Assembly (NCBI GenBank): GCA_002428525.1
Contig: DIWU01000026.1
Coordinates: 1 to 64,000 of the forward strand
DNA: 64,000 bases
DNA from: a bacterium UBP14_UBA6098
GTDB taxonomy: Bacteria > UBP14 > UBA6098
Direction of reading: 5' to 3'
Every line of letters starts with the position of its first letter. The first letter of the stretch is position 1. Shown in pieces: positions 42,772-50,335 of the stretch. The position numbers were made by a program, and so were the translations under genes. Under the pieces are notes generated by a model, which ran no database searches, was not told the DNA's origin, and was given only the letters and a program-made list of their open reading frames with translations.

Positions 42772-43910
42772 ATATTTAACCCTTTCAAACGCTCGATTCC
42801 GATGGTCATATCCTCGTCGGGAAGAGTTAGCGAGAAGCGAACAAAGCCCTCGCCGCCTTGTCCCATGGCGGTTCCCGGGAGGGTGACCACACCGATTTGC
42901 TCGATGAGTCTCTTCGAAAAATCAGCGCTCGACTCGGCCGTCGGGACTTTAGCCCAGATATAAAATGTTGCGTTGCAAGGAGATAGCTCCCAACCCATCG
43001 CGGTGAGCGCCGAGGAAAGCGCTTCGACCCTACGCGAGTAAATCTTCCTGACCGGCGGAATCAGCGTGTCGAAGTTGTCGAGGGCTGTGCGCGCGGCGTC
43101 CTGAATTGGTCGGAAGATGCCGGAATCGAGGTTTTTTTTGAGCGCGCCGAGGGCGGAAATCGCCGCGGAGTTACCTACAGCAAAGCCCACGCGCCATCCG
43201 CACATCGAGAAAGGCTTGCTCAGGGAGTGAACCTCGAGGGCGACATCGAGACCGCCAACCGCAAGGGGGCCGGAGGGCTGTTCGCGGAAGTATATCTCCG
43301 AATAGGCCGCGTCGTTGACGAGAAGAAAGCCCATACTGCGGGCCTTTTCGACCGCCTCGCGCCAGAAGGTCTCGGGCGCCGTTTGCGCAGTGGGGTTGTT
43401 TGGATAGTTGAACCAAACGAGCTTGGTCGCGGGCGGGATTTCGTTTAAATCCGGCAGGAAACCGTTGTCCGGTCGAAGTTTGAGCGCGACCGGTTCGCCG
43501 CCGGCGAAGACAATTCCGGCCTTAAAGACCGGATAGCCCGGATCGGGGTAGCATGCGATTTCACCCGGATTCAATACTGCCAAGGGCAAGTGGGCGATGC
43601 CCTCCTTTGAGCCGATGAGCGCAAGAACCTCTTTGTCGGGGTCGAGTTTGACATGCCAGCGGTTGAGGAAGTAGCGCGCGGCGCTTTTGCGAAAGGATTC
43701 CTCGCCGCAATAATCTGGATACTTGTGGGCGTTGTCTGTGGCGAGGCCGGCGATGAGCGCGCCCTGAATGTCCTTATAGGTCTGAATATCCGGGTCGCCA
43801 ACGCCGAAATCTATGACGCGCATGCGCTTAGAGGCCTCGCGCTTGGCCTTGTCTATCTCCGCGAAGGGATAGGCGAGAAACGGTTCGAGTCGTTTTGAAT
43901 AACTAATCAT
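42768..43910 (-). CDS. dapL: PLP aminotransferase, probably LL-diaminopimelate aminotransferase (DapL-like)
   Basis: A 380-residue fold-type I aminotransferase. It has IDFGVGDPDIQT, the DapL-like HKYPDYCGEESFRKSAARYF and LIGSKEGIAHLPLAVLNPGE. NYPNNPTAQTA is the substrate-binding block, and the PLP lysine is in HSLSKPFSMCGWRVGF. DapL converts tetrahydrodipicolinate directly to LL-diaminopimelate, supplying peptidoglycan and lysine. The SKEGIAHLPLA block and the YPDY-G pattern favour DapL over aspartate aminotransferase, but related enzymes of other specificity exist. A meso-DAP-type MurE in the same window fits. Confidence 0.75.
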   Translation of the reverse strand: MISYSKRLEPFLAYPFAEIDKAKREASKRMRVIDFGVGDPDIQTYKDIQGALIAGLATDNAHKYPDYCGEESFRKSAARYFLNRWHVKLDPDKEVLALIGSKEGIAHLPLAVLNPGEIACYPDPGYPVFKAGIVFAGGEPVALKLRPDNGFLPDLNEIPPATKLVWFNYPNNPTAQTAPETFWREAVEKARSMGFLLVNDAAYSEIYFREQPSGPLAVGGLDVALEVHSLSKPFSMCGWRVGFAVGNSAAISALGALKKNLDSGIFRPIQDAARTALDNFDTLIPPVRKIYSRRVEALSSALTAMGWELSPCNATFYIWAKVPTAESSADFSKRLIEQIGVVTLPGTAMGQGGEGFVRFSLTLPDEDMTIGIERLKGLNI

Positions 43911-43998
43911 AATATTTTAAGAATAATGAAAAGAGAGCGTATGGCAAGAGGTTTGTTTTTTTTGTTAAGTGCGTCTCGACTCAATCGGCCAAACTCGC

Positions 43999-44027
43999 TT
44001 GTTTTATGAGTAATTTTAACCTAAATT
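43999..44027 (+). promoter_or_regulatory. Promoter upstream of the DUF3078 gene
   Basis: TTGTTT (43999-44004), a 17-base spacer and TAAATT (44022-44027). A perfect AAGGAGG ribosome site follows at 44044-44050. Confidence 0.45.
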
Positions 44028-44056
44028 AAAATAAAATTTCACTAAGGAGGAAGATA

Positions 44057-44938
44057 ATAATCAGAAAAACATTGCTGGCTATCGCAGTGGCTTGCACAGC
44101 ACTGATGGCCGCCGAATGGGAGCTTGCGCTCGACGCAAACGCTATGTTCGCGCTGAATAACTACAGCGACAACTGGGCCGGCGGTGACGCGGGGGGAATG
44201 AACTGGACGGCCAATATCAACGGAATGGCCCAAAAGCAGTTGGCCGAATGGTTGAACTCGAAGAGCACGCTGAAGCTGGCCTTCGGGCAAAACCATACGC
44301 AGAGCGCCGCAACCGGCGATTGGTTCGTGCCGACAAAGGCTACCGACCTCATCGACCTTGAAAGCATACTACGCTTCACTCTGGGGGCATTCGTCGATCC
44401 TTACGCCTCGGGGCGCTTGGAGAGCAATTTCTACGACATTCGCATTCCGAGCAACAAGCGCTATTTCAATCCGATCAAGCTGACCGAGAGCGCGGGTGTC
44501 GCGCGGGTGCTTTTGAAGGAGGAGAAGCGCGAATGGTCGGCGCGTTTGGGTATGGGCATCCGCCAGAATATCGACCGCGATGTTTTGGTTTTAACCCCCG
44601 ATCCGCTTGCGGAAAAGGAGACGCAGAGCACAAACGACGGCGGCGTCGAGTTCGTCAGCGAGCTTCGCACGCCGCTGGCCGGTGATAGGATCTCGTATAA
44701 CACGAAGTTCACTGCCTTCAAAGCGCTGTTTTACTCGGAATCCAAGGACCTCGAGGGCCTTCCGAACGAGGATTATTGGAAGGCACCGGATATAGTTTGG
44801 GATCACTCCTTCGCGGCGAATATTACCGAGTATCTGATGGTAAATCTATATATCCAAATGCTTTACGACAAAGAGATCGACCTTAAGGGGCGCCATAAGG
44901 AGACGCTATCTTTGGGTTTGACCTATAAATTCATGTAG
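44057..44938 (+). CDS. DUF3078-type exported outer-membrane protein with a non-standard start
   Basis: About 293 residues. The mature part, WELALDANAMFALNNYSDNW followed by GGMNWTANINGMAQKQL and DLESILRFTLGAFVDPYASG, matches the DUF3078 pattern known from Bacteroidetes and relatives, probably an outer-membrane barrel ending in a C-terminal YKFM. The start is odd. The in-frame signal sequence RKTLLAIAVACTALMA is preceded only by ATA-ATA-ATC, and a perfect AAGGAGG lies 6 bases before the second ATA (44057). The only usual start codon, TTG at 44072, is 21 bases from that site and would remove the basic residues the signal needs. So translation starts at a rare codon, or a base is wrong. Confidence 0.75.
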   Translation: MIRKTLLAIAVACTALMAAEWELALDANAMFALNNYSDNWAGGDAGGMNWTANINGMAQKQLAEWLNSKSTLKLAFGQNHTQSAATGDWFVPTKATDLIDLESILRFTLGAFVDPYASGRLESNFYDIRIPSNKRYFNPIKLTESAGVARVLLKEEKREWSARLGMGIRQNIDRDVLVLTPDPLAEKETQSTNDGGVEFVSELRTPLAGDRISYNTKFTAFKALFYSESKDLEGLPNEDYWKAPDIVWDHSFAANITEYLMVNLYIQMLYDKEIDLKGRHKETLSLGLTYKFM

Positions 44939-44947
44939 GAGCGAAAG

Positions 44948-45394
44948 ATGTTCAAAGAATTCAAGACCTTTATAATGCGCGGCAATGTCGTCGATCTGGC
45001 GGTCGCGGTCGTTGTGGGCGGGGCGTTTGGGGCTATCGTGAAGTCGCTCGTGTCGGATATAATCATGCCGCCGATCGGGCTTCTTTTGGGGAATGTCGAT
45101 TTCACTAACCTTTTCGCGGTGCTGAAGGCCGGCGAGGGCGGGCCCTACGCCACTCTGGCCGACGCGCAGGCCGGCGGCGCGGTGACGATAAACTACGGCC
45201 TTTTCGTGATGTCGATTGTCAGCTTCTTGATAGTCGCGTTTGCTATCTTTATGGTAATCAAAGGGTTAAATAGCATGAAGCGCGAGACTCCGCCGCCGCC
45301 GGCCGAGCCGACCGAGAAGGAATGCCCCTACTGCTTTACGATGATCCCGATTCCCGCAAAGCGTTGTCCGCATTGCACTTCGCAGTTAGATTAA
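44948..45394 (+). CDS. mscL: Large-conductance mechanosensitive channel MscL with a C-terminal zinc ribbon
   Basis: 148 residues. The channel part has KEFKTFIMRGNVVDLAVAVVVGGAF, then IIMPPIGLLLG, the periplasmic loop and the second helix NYGLFVMSIVSFLIVAFAIFMVIK. After a proline-rich linker (PPPPAEPTEK) the C-terminus carries ECPYCFTMIPIPAKRCPHC, a four-cysteine zinc-ribbon-like tail in the cytoplasm. MscL releases solutes on hypo-osmotic shock. The ribbon replaces or extends the usual C-terminal helix bundle. A GGAGCG ribosome site lies just before the ATG, 9 bases after the DUF3078 gene. Its 3' end overlaps the converging glycosyltransferase gene by 4 bases. Confidence 0.95.
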   Translation: MFKEFKTFIMRGNVVDLAVAVVVGGAFGAIVKSLVSDIIMPPIGLLLGNVDFTNLFAVLKAGEGGPYATLADAQAGGAVTINYGLFVMSIVSFLIVAFAIFMVIKGLNSMKRETPPPPAEPTEKECPYCFTMIPIPAKRCPHCTSQLD

Positions 45395-46667
45395 CGGAGA
45401 CTTCGACAGCGGAGAGCTTCTTCTTCGAAAGCGAGGACGGCGTTTCGAATGCCGTCCTCCGCTGAAGTTATCGCCTGAAGGCGCTTTGCGGAGGTTTTAA
45501 ACGATTCCTCCGAGAGGAGCCGAGAGAGGGTCTTCGGGAAATCTGAGAAATCTTTCCAAAAAAGAGGCTTTGGGCCTATGCCGAACCGGTTTATGCGGTC
45601 GGCCCAGAAGAACTGATCTGCGGCGAGGGGCATAGCGAGCTGGGGGATACCATTGCGAATCCCTGCGGCTGTAGTGCCTGCGCCGGCATGGTGCACGGCC
45701 GCGGAAACACGCGGGAAAAGCCTATCGTGGGATACATAATCGCAGAAGCGAATATTCGCAAAGCCAACAAAATCGCCCTTCCAGCCCCATCCGCGGGAGA
45801 CGACCGCGGATAATCCGGCCATATCGAGCGCATTCGCGACGCCCTCGAAGAAGCGGCGCGGTTCGCTGAGGGCCATACTGCCAAACCCGATATAAATTGT
45901 TTCACCGCTTTGAGTTAGAAAGCTTTCGATGTCGTCGGGCAGAGCTGTGCCGTCGTCGTGCGGCCAATAACCCGCGATGTGAATCCATTCGCCCCAGCCG
46001 CGCGGGCGCGGGACAACCGTTGGGCTAAAACCATAGACAATAGGCATTCGCGGGGATTTGCCGTCCCAGATGCGATGGCTTCGCGGCAAGTGACCGAGGC
46101 CGAGAACCCGCGATCGGGCGCTGTTGACAGCCCCCCGAAAGATATCCCATGAGATTTTCGATGCAAGCTCGTAGCTAAGGCGGTTGATCGGGCCGCCGAG
46201 GTTCGTTTTACCGAACAGCGGCAAGACCGGCGAGGCGAATTCCGGCGTCGGAGTGCATGGCTGTAGCGAAGCGCCAATCGCCGGAATACCGAGCCTTTCG
46301 GCGATATGCGAGGCGCTGATCCCGCCGAGGGCGTTGAAAAGCACGGCGTCGGCATCGCCCGAACATGCGGAAAATGTGTCGATGAAGAGCTGTTCTGTCA
46401 GCGGCAGAATCTGCCGTTTGGCCTCGCGCAGGAAGGAAAGCGGCCTATTGCCTTTGCTGGCGGGCTTTGCACCGCCGATGAGGTCGATTATTTTGCGGAT
46501 ATCGCAGGATAAGGGTTTGAAGGCTATCGCCTCCGCTTCGACTACTCCCCGAAAGGCTTCATCTGAGACAATGAAGGCCTCGTGGCGGCCTCGGCAAGGC
46601 CCTTCGACAATGCAAGATAGGGTCGAATATCGCCTAAGGTTCCGAATGTGATTATCGCAAATCGCAT
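45391..46667 (-). pseudogene. GT1-family glycosyltransferase with a single-base frameshift
   Basis: The true start is an ATG at 46667: MRFAIITFGTLGDIRPYLAL, then SKGLAEA. At about 46584-46590 the frame breaks, where GAGGCCGCCACGAGG appears instead of a form with one more G that would read EAGHEAFIVSDEAFRG. The second frame then continues without interruption through KPASKGNRPLSFLREAKRQI into VLFNALGGISASHIAERLG and to the stop at 45391. The C-terminal half is typical GT1 (UDP-sugar or sterol/macrolide-type): IYIGFGSMALSEPRRFFEG and VSAAVHHAGAGTTAAGIRNGIPQLAMPLAADQ-type with HHAGAGTTA. Restoring one base gives about 425 residues, normal for the family. Either a recent mutation or an assembly error. 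Confidence 0.85.
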
Positions 46668-46686
46668 TTTATTATCTGTCAACAAG

Positions 46687-48792
46687 TTAGAACGCGCCGA
46701 TGCGAATTCCGAAGGCGATCCGCGGGATGCCCGCGAGGCGGAGGAAGGCGTCCTCGTAGGTGACTATCTCCTCGCCGAGGATATTATCGACGGTGCCGAA
46801 AAGCTCGTATTTGCCGCCCCAGCGCAGGTTGAGGCCGGCGTCGAGTTTGAGGTAGTCCTCGAGCTCCTCCTCTTCGGCTATGTTGTTCCAATTCCATATC
46901 TTACGGCCGGAGACCGAGTTCAAACCGACGAAGCCGCCGAGATCGAGCCGCGAGAAAATCGGCTCACGGCCGGAGAGCTTGGCCGCGATTGTCATTCCGG
47001 GGTAGTAGGGCAATGCGGTGCCGGTCTCCTCGTTCTCGTTGTGAGTGATATTCGCGGCGCACTCTAACTCGAAGCTACGGAAGAAGTTATAGGCTATCTT
47101 CAATTCGCCGCCGTAGATTTTGGCCGAGTAGATATTCCGCCGAACGAAGACGGCGATTGCGGCCGAATCGACCGTGTCGGTGTGGTCGTAGGCAGGAGCG
47201 ATCATGTCGGTGAGCGCGGTATAGTAGCCGTCGAGGAGGACGCTGAGACCCTTGAGCGGCCGAAGTTCGATTCCGCCGGTTAGGCCGGTGGAGAACTCGG
47301 GCTTCAGCTCGGGGTTGCCGGTTCGGCGGTAGGAGCCGTGGCCGTAGGAGTCCTCGTAGAGGTCCTGCACAGTCGGGGCGCGGAAGCCTCGGCCGACCGA
47401 GAGTCGGATGTCCATCATATCGATCGGCCGGTAGAGAGCGGAAATCTTTGGGGTGACGACCGCGCCGATGCCCTCGGGCTTGTCGAGGCGGAGCGCGCCC
47501 AAGACGGTGATCGCCTCCGAGGGAGTCCATTCGTCCTGAACGAAGGCGCCGGCGGAGGTTTGACTGCGCTCTAACACTTTACTGCGCATGAAGTTGCGGT
47601 AGGTGAACTCGCCGCCGGCGAGGATATAGTTGCTTTTAAGGCCTCCGAAGCCGATTGTCGCCTGCGGCTGGGCTATCTCGTTTTTTTCGGTGTTGATCTC
47701 GCCATCCCAGCGGGTGTAGTAGGCGGAGAGGGCGATATCGAGGTCTTCGACGGGTGAATACTCGAGGTCGAGCTTCGGGGTGATGAGCCAAGATTCATAC
47801 TCAGTATCACGGAAGGTGGTATGCGATGTGAGGTAAAACATCTGGGTTTTAGCGAGAAGGTTATCCGTAATCTGCGCATCGATGCTGTTTAGGAGCGTGA
47901 ATTTTTCATAGCCGAGCTGGCCGAGGCGCGCGACCGGTTCGAGAACCGAATCGCCGTCGGTCTTGATCCATCCGGCGAAGGAACTTTGGACAATGCGATC
48001 ACTTACCGGGCCGCTTGTTAGGAGCGAATAATACTGCGTTTTGCGGTCGCCGCCCGAGGCGGTGAAAAGCATCCGCGGCTCGGCGCTCCCGCGTGCGGTG
48101 ATAATATTCAGCGCGCCGCCGATTCCGTCGGAGCCATACTGCGCCGACGATGCGCCCTTGACGACCTCGATGCGCTCGAGGGCCTCCGGCGGAATGATGT
48201 TGACATTGGCGCCGGTGTGCCAGTGCGAGCTGACAACGCGCGCTCCGTTCATCATGATAATGCTGTAATGCGCGGGAAGGCCGTCGATTGAGACTATCTG
48301 GTCATAGGGCTGGCCGGAGGCAGTGCCGCCCTCGACGCTGACACCGGGGGCGTATAGCACGATGTCCGCGATGTCGCGGGGCTCGGTGCGTTCGATCTGC
48401 TCGCGCGGGATGTTCAGGACAATATCGGGGACATCCAACAAAGGCGTCGGCCGGCGAGTGGAGGTGACGACGACCTCCTCGCCGCGGATCGGTGCGGGTT
48501 CCAACAAGATATCGAGCGTGACTATGCCCTCTTCCGGCACCGAGATGCCCCGCTCAACCTTGCGGCTATATGCGAGGGCGGAAACCGACAAGTCATATTC
48601 CCCCTCCGTAAGGCCGAGTATTCGATATTGGCCGGCGGCATCAGTGGCCGCTCCGAGATTCGTCCCACTGACATCGACATTCACGCCCGAGATCGAGGCG
48701 CCGGTCTCAGCATCGCGAACTACACCGACAATCTCCCCCCCAAGGGCCACAGCCGCGCTGAATAAAATCAAAACTACCGTGAGGTTTCTCAT
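46687..48792 (-). CDS. TonB-dependent outer-membrane receptor
   Basis: About 701 residues from the ATG at 48792, chosen because AAGGAGAGGA lies just upstream and a signal peptide (MRNLTVVLILFSAAVALGGE) follows directly. A carboxypeptidase-regulatory-like domain (EIVGVVRDAETGASISGVNV, about 20-95) precedes the plug, which has RRPTPLLDVPDIVLNIPREQI and ALERIEVVKGASSAQYGSDGIGG-type sequence around residue 230. A 22-strand barrel follows, with YRPIDMMDIRLSVGRGFRAPT, ending in FGIRIGAF. It imports a chelated nutrient using TonB energy. The plug and length resemble BtuB/vitamin- and siderophore-type receptors, but no riboswitch or transporter partner reveals the substrate. It has its own promoter. 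Confidence 0.93.
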   Translation of the reverse strand: MRNLTVVLILFSAAVALGGEIVGVVRDAETGASISGVNVDVSGTNLGAATDAAGQYRILGLTEGEYDLSVSALAYSRKVERGISVPEEGIVTLDILLEPAPIRGEEVVVTSTRRPTPLLDVPDIVLNIPREQIERTEPRDIADIVLYAPGVSVEGGTASGQPYDQIVSIDGLPAHYSIIMMNGARVVSSHWHTGANVNIIPPEALERIEVVKGASSAQYGSDGIGGALNIITARGSAEPRMLFTASGGDRKTQYYSLLTSGPVSDRIVQSSFAGWIKTDGDSVLEPVARLGQLGYEKFTLLNSIDAQITDNLLAKTQMFYLTSHTTFRDTEYESWLITPKLDLEYSPVEDLDIALSAYYTRWDGEINTEKNEIAQPQATIGFGGLKSNYILAGGEFTYRNFMRSKVLERSQTSAGAFVQDEWTPSEAITVLGALRLDKPEGIGAVVTPKISALYRPIDMMDIRLSVGRGFRAPTVQDLYEDSYGHGSYRRTGNPELKPEFSTGLTGGIELRPLKGLSVLLDGYYTALTDMIAPAYDHTDTVDSAAIAVFVRRNIYSAKIYGGELKIAYNFFRSFELECAANITHNENEETGTALPYYPGMTIAAKLSGREPIFSRLDLGGFVGLNSVSGRKIWNWNNIAEEEELEDYLKLDAGLNLRWGGKYELFGTVDNILGEEIVTYEDAFLRLAGIPRIAFGIRIGAF

Positions 48793-48911
48793 CGTTTGTC
48801 CTCTCCTTGCCAACGAAGGTATGTGTAGGCAAAAAATGTCACCGCTTAATGATCGCAAAGGCTGTAGGTTAATGAAAATCACCTCTTCAACCCATTTTCC
48901 GAATAAACCAA

Positions 48912-48939
48912 AATATATGCAAAATTCGTATTTTGTCAA
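48912..48939 (-). promoter_or_regulatory. Promoter of the TonB-dependent receptor gene
   Basis: On the reverse strand a perfect TTGACA (48939-48934), a 16-base spacer and TATATT (48917-48912). The leader would be about 110 bases. I looked for a cobalamin, TPP or other known riboswitch in it and found none. Confidence 0.65.
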
Positions 48940-48972
48940 AGCCTTTTCACTTGAAATCGCCGGTTATTCTAC

Positions 48973-49115
48973 GGGGGGCGTCGGGATTTCTCGTCCCTCG
49001 AAAAGCAGGCTTTTCGAGGGACAAGAAATCGCCGTCCGGACGGCGCTGAATCATTGTTCTTTCGATCGTGTTTATGCCGTCCGGACGGCACGCGCATGCG
49101 CGTCCGACGCCCCCC
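48973..49115. repeat. Four-way-junction palindromic element, copy A
   Basis: Bounded by GGGGGGCGTCGG (48973-48984) and its perfect complement CCGACGCCCCCC (49104-49115). Inside, three arms follow with no unpaired base between them. Arm 2 is 48985-49030, a 21-bp stem with one C-A mismatch, GATTTCT-c-GTCCCTCGAAAAGC paired to its complement with a tiny loop. Arm 3 is GCCGTCCGGACGGC at 49031-49044 paired with an identical copy at 49076-49089, enclosing a 31-base loop. Arm 4 is the perfect palindrome ACGCGCATGCGCGT (49090-49103). The lengths add up exactly to 143. A further hairpin, GAGCGA-GG-TCGCTC (49117-49130), abuts it. It lies between divergently transcribed genes. A second element of the same architecture lies at 55131-55286. 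Confidence 0.9.
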
Positions 49116-49182
49116 GGAGCGAGGTCGCTCGGAGATATTCGGTTAAAAATAGCTCATATCTCGATATTTAAAGCCTTTTGTG

Positions 49183-49210
49183 TTGAAAATCGAGTATGTT
49201 TTTTTATATT
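49183..49210 (+). promoter_or_regulatory. Promoter of the lipoprotein / C25-like gene pair
   Basis: TTGAAA (49183-49188), a 16-base spacer and TATATT (49205-49210), about 70 bases downstream of the palindromic element. Transcription would start near 49217. Confidence 0.5.
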
Positions 49211-49249
49211 TATGAAGATTATAATTGCACATCAAAAGAAAGGAAGCCC

Positions 49250-50311
49250 GTGAGAAACGTGTTTTTTGTGCTATTAGCCCTCATTCCTCTGATGATCTTC
49301 ACCGCTTGCGAAAAAGAAGAACCGAACTGTCCGGATGGGGACTGCGACACTAATAATACTAATGTCGATCCGCCGTTTATCCGCTCGATTTCCGGGCCGG
49401 GGCAGATCACAGTCGGGTCGGAAGCTGAGTTTATATGCGAGGTCCTCTCGGACGCTCCGGTTGTCCGCAAGAGCTGGAATATAGACCTTTCCTCGGCGGA
49501 TTACTTCTTCCCCGCGTCGGCTTCAGAGGGATTTTTCACGCCCTCCGGCGCGAGGCCCTGCGCCTTCGTCGAGACCGACACCGGCGATTCGCCGACATTT
49601 ACCTATGACAAACGCGGCAAATATACAATCGGCCTCGAGATCGAGGATTCAGACGAGTATGTCGAGCGAGCGGGGACTATGATATTCGTCATTCCCCCGA
49701 CTCCGGATTCGGGGGGGGTTCATGTTGTTCGCGCGGCGAGCACGGACACTGTCTATGGCGAGGACTTCGATTTCCTCCGCTTCGGGCTGATCTCCGACGG
49801 CGCGATACCGGCTTGTGTTTACTCCGACGGTTACGACAATTACTCGGCTTATGGCTATATCGACGGTGCGATAGTTCCGGGTTACAAGACGATTCGGACT
49901 AACGCCGAAACCGGCAAGCGCATCGGAATCGAGGGTTCGGGCTGGTTTGTGGCGCGGATTAGCGTCGATTTCTCGGTCGAAGGCGCGCTTCATCTTTGGG
50001 GCGGCGGCGTCGAGGATGTCGTCCAATATTCCGTTTATATGACATTGAAGCATGCGACGGGGCTCACCCGGACGCATTACCTTTATTCTAAGAGGCTCGA
50101 CGCGGCATCGAACGGCGCATTCTACCTGAACAATACTCATGTTATCGAGGACACCCTGAATGTCATGGGCAACGAGGAATACGAGTTCTGGTTCGGTGTC
50201 GAGACCTTCCAGTTTCATGCTCCGGCGGACTCGACCGGATCGGCTGTTTGCTTCGACCGCGCGGTTAATCCGACAAAACTCAATCGCGTTATGTTCACAC
50301 TGGAAAAATAG
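49250..50311 (+). CDS. Predicted lipoprotein with an Ig/PKD-like N-terminal domain
   Basis: About 353 residues from the GTG at 49250, which has AAAGGAAG at good spacing; the frame upstream of it is not signal-like. The signal VRNVFFVLLALIPLMIFTAC ends in a lipobox (FTAC-E). An acidic and cysteine-containing linker (EKEEPNCPDGDCDTNN) leads to a PKD-like domain (SISGPGQITVGSEAEFIC to FTYDKRGKYTIGLEIED). The larger C-terminal domain (about 170-353) is not recognised. It lies 24 bases before the C25-like gene and is probably cotranscribed; it may be its surface partner, but that is inference. Confidence 0.75.
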   Translation: MRNVFFVLLALIPLMIFTACEKEEPNCPDGDCDTNNTNVDPPFIRSISGPGQITVGSEAEFICEVLSDAPVVRKSWNIDLSSADYFFPASASEGFFTPSGARPCAFVETDTGDSPTFTYDKRGKYTIGLEIEDSDEYVERAGTMIFVIPPTPDSGGVHVVRAASTDTVYGEDFDFLRFGLISDGAIPACVYSDGYDNYSAYGYIDGAIVPGYKTIRTNAETGKRIGIEGSGWFVARISVDFSVEGALHLWGGGVEDVVQYSVYMTLKHATGLTRTHYLYSKRLDAASNGAFYLNNTHVIEDTLNVMGNEEYEFWFGVETFQFHAPADSTGSAVCFDRAVNPTKLNRVMFTLEK

Positions 50312-50335
50312 CTGTTTTTCATAACGGAGACTATC

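Noticed and set aside
48793..48911. Possible cobalamin or TPP riboswitch in the receptor leader
   Set aside because: The leader is too short for a cobalamin riboswitch and lacks the conserved B12 and TPP core sequences.
48973..49115. Idea that the palindromic elements are integron attC sites or a CRISPR-like array
   Set aside because: There is no GTTRRRY/RYYYAAC core, no regular repeat-spacer pattern and no integrase nearby; the four-arm architecture is different.
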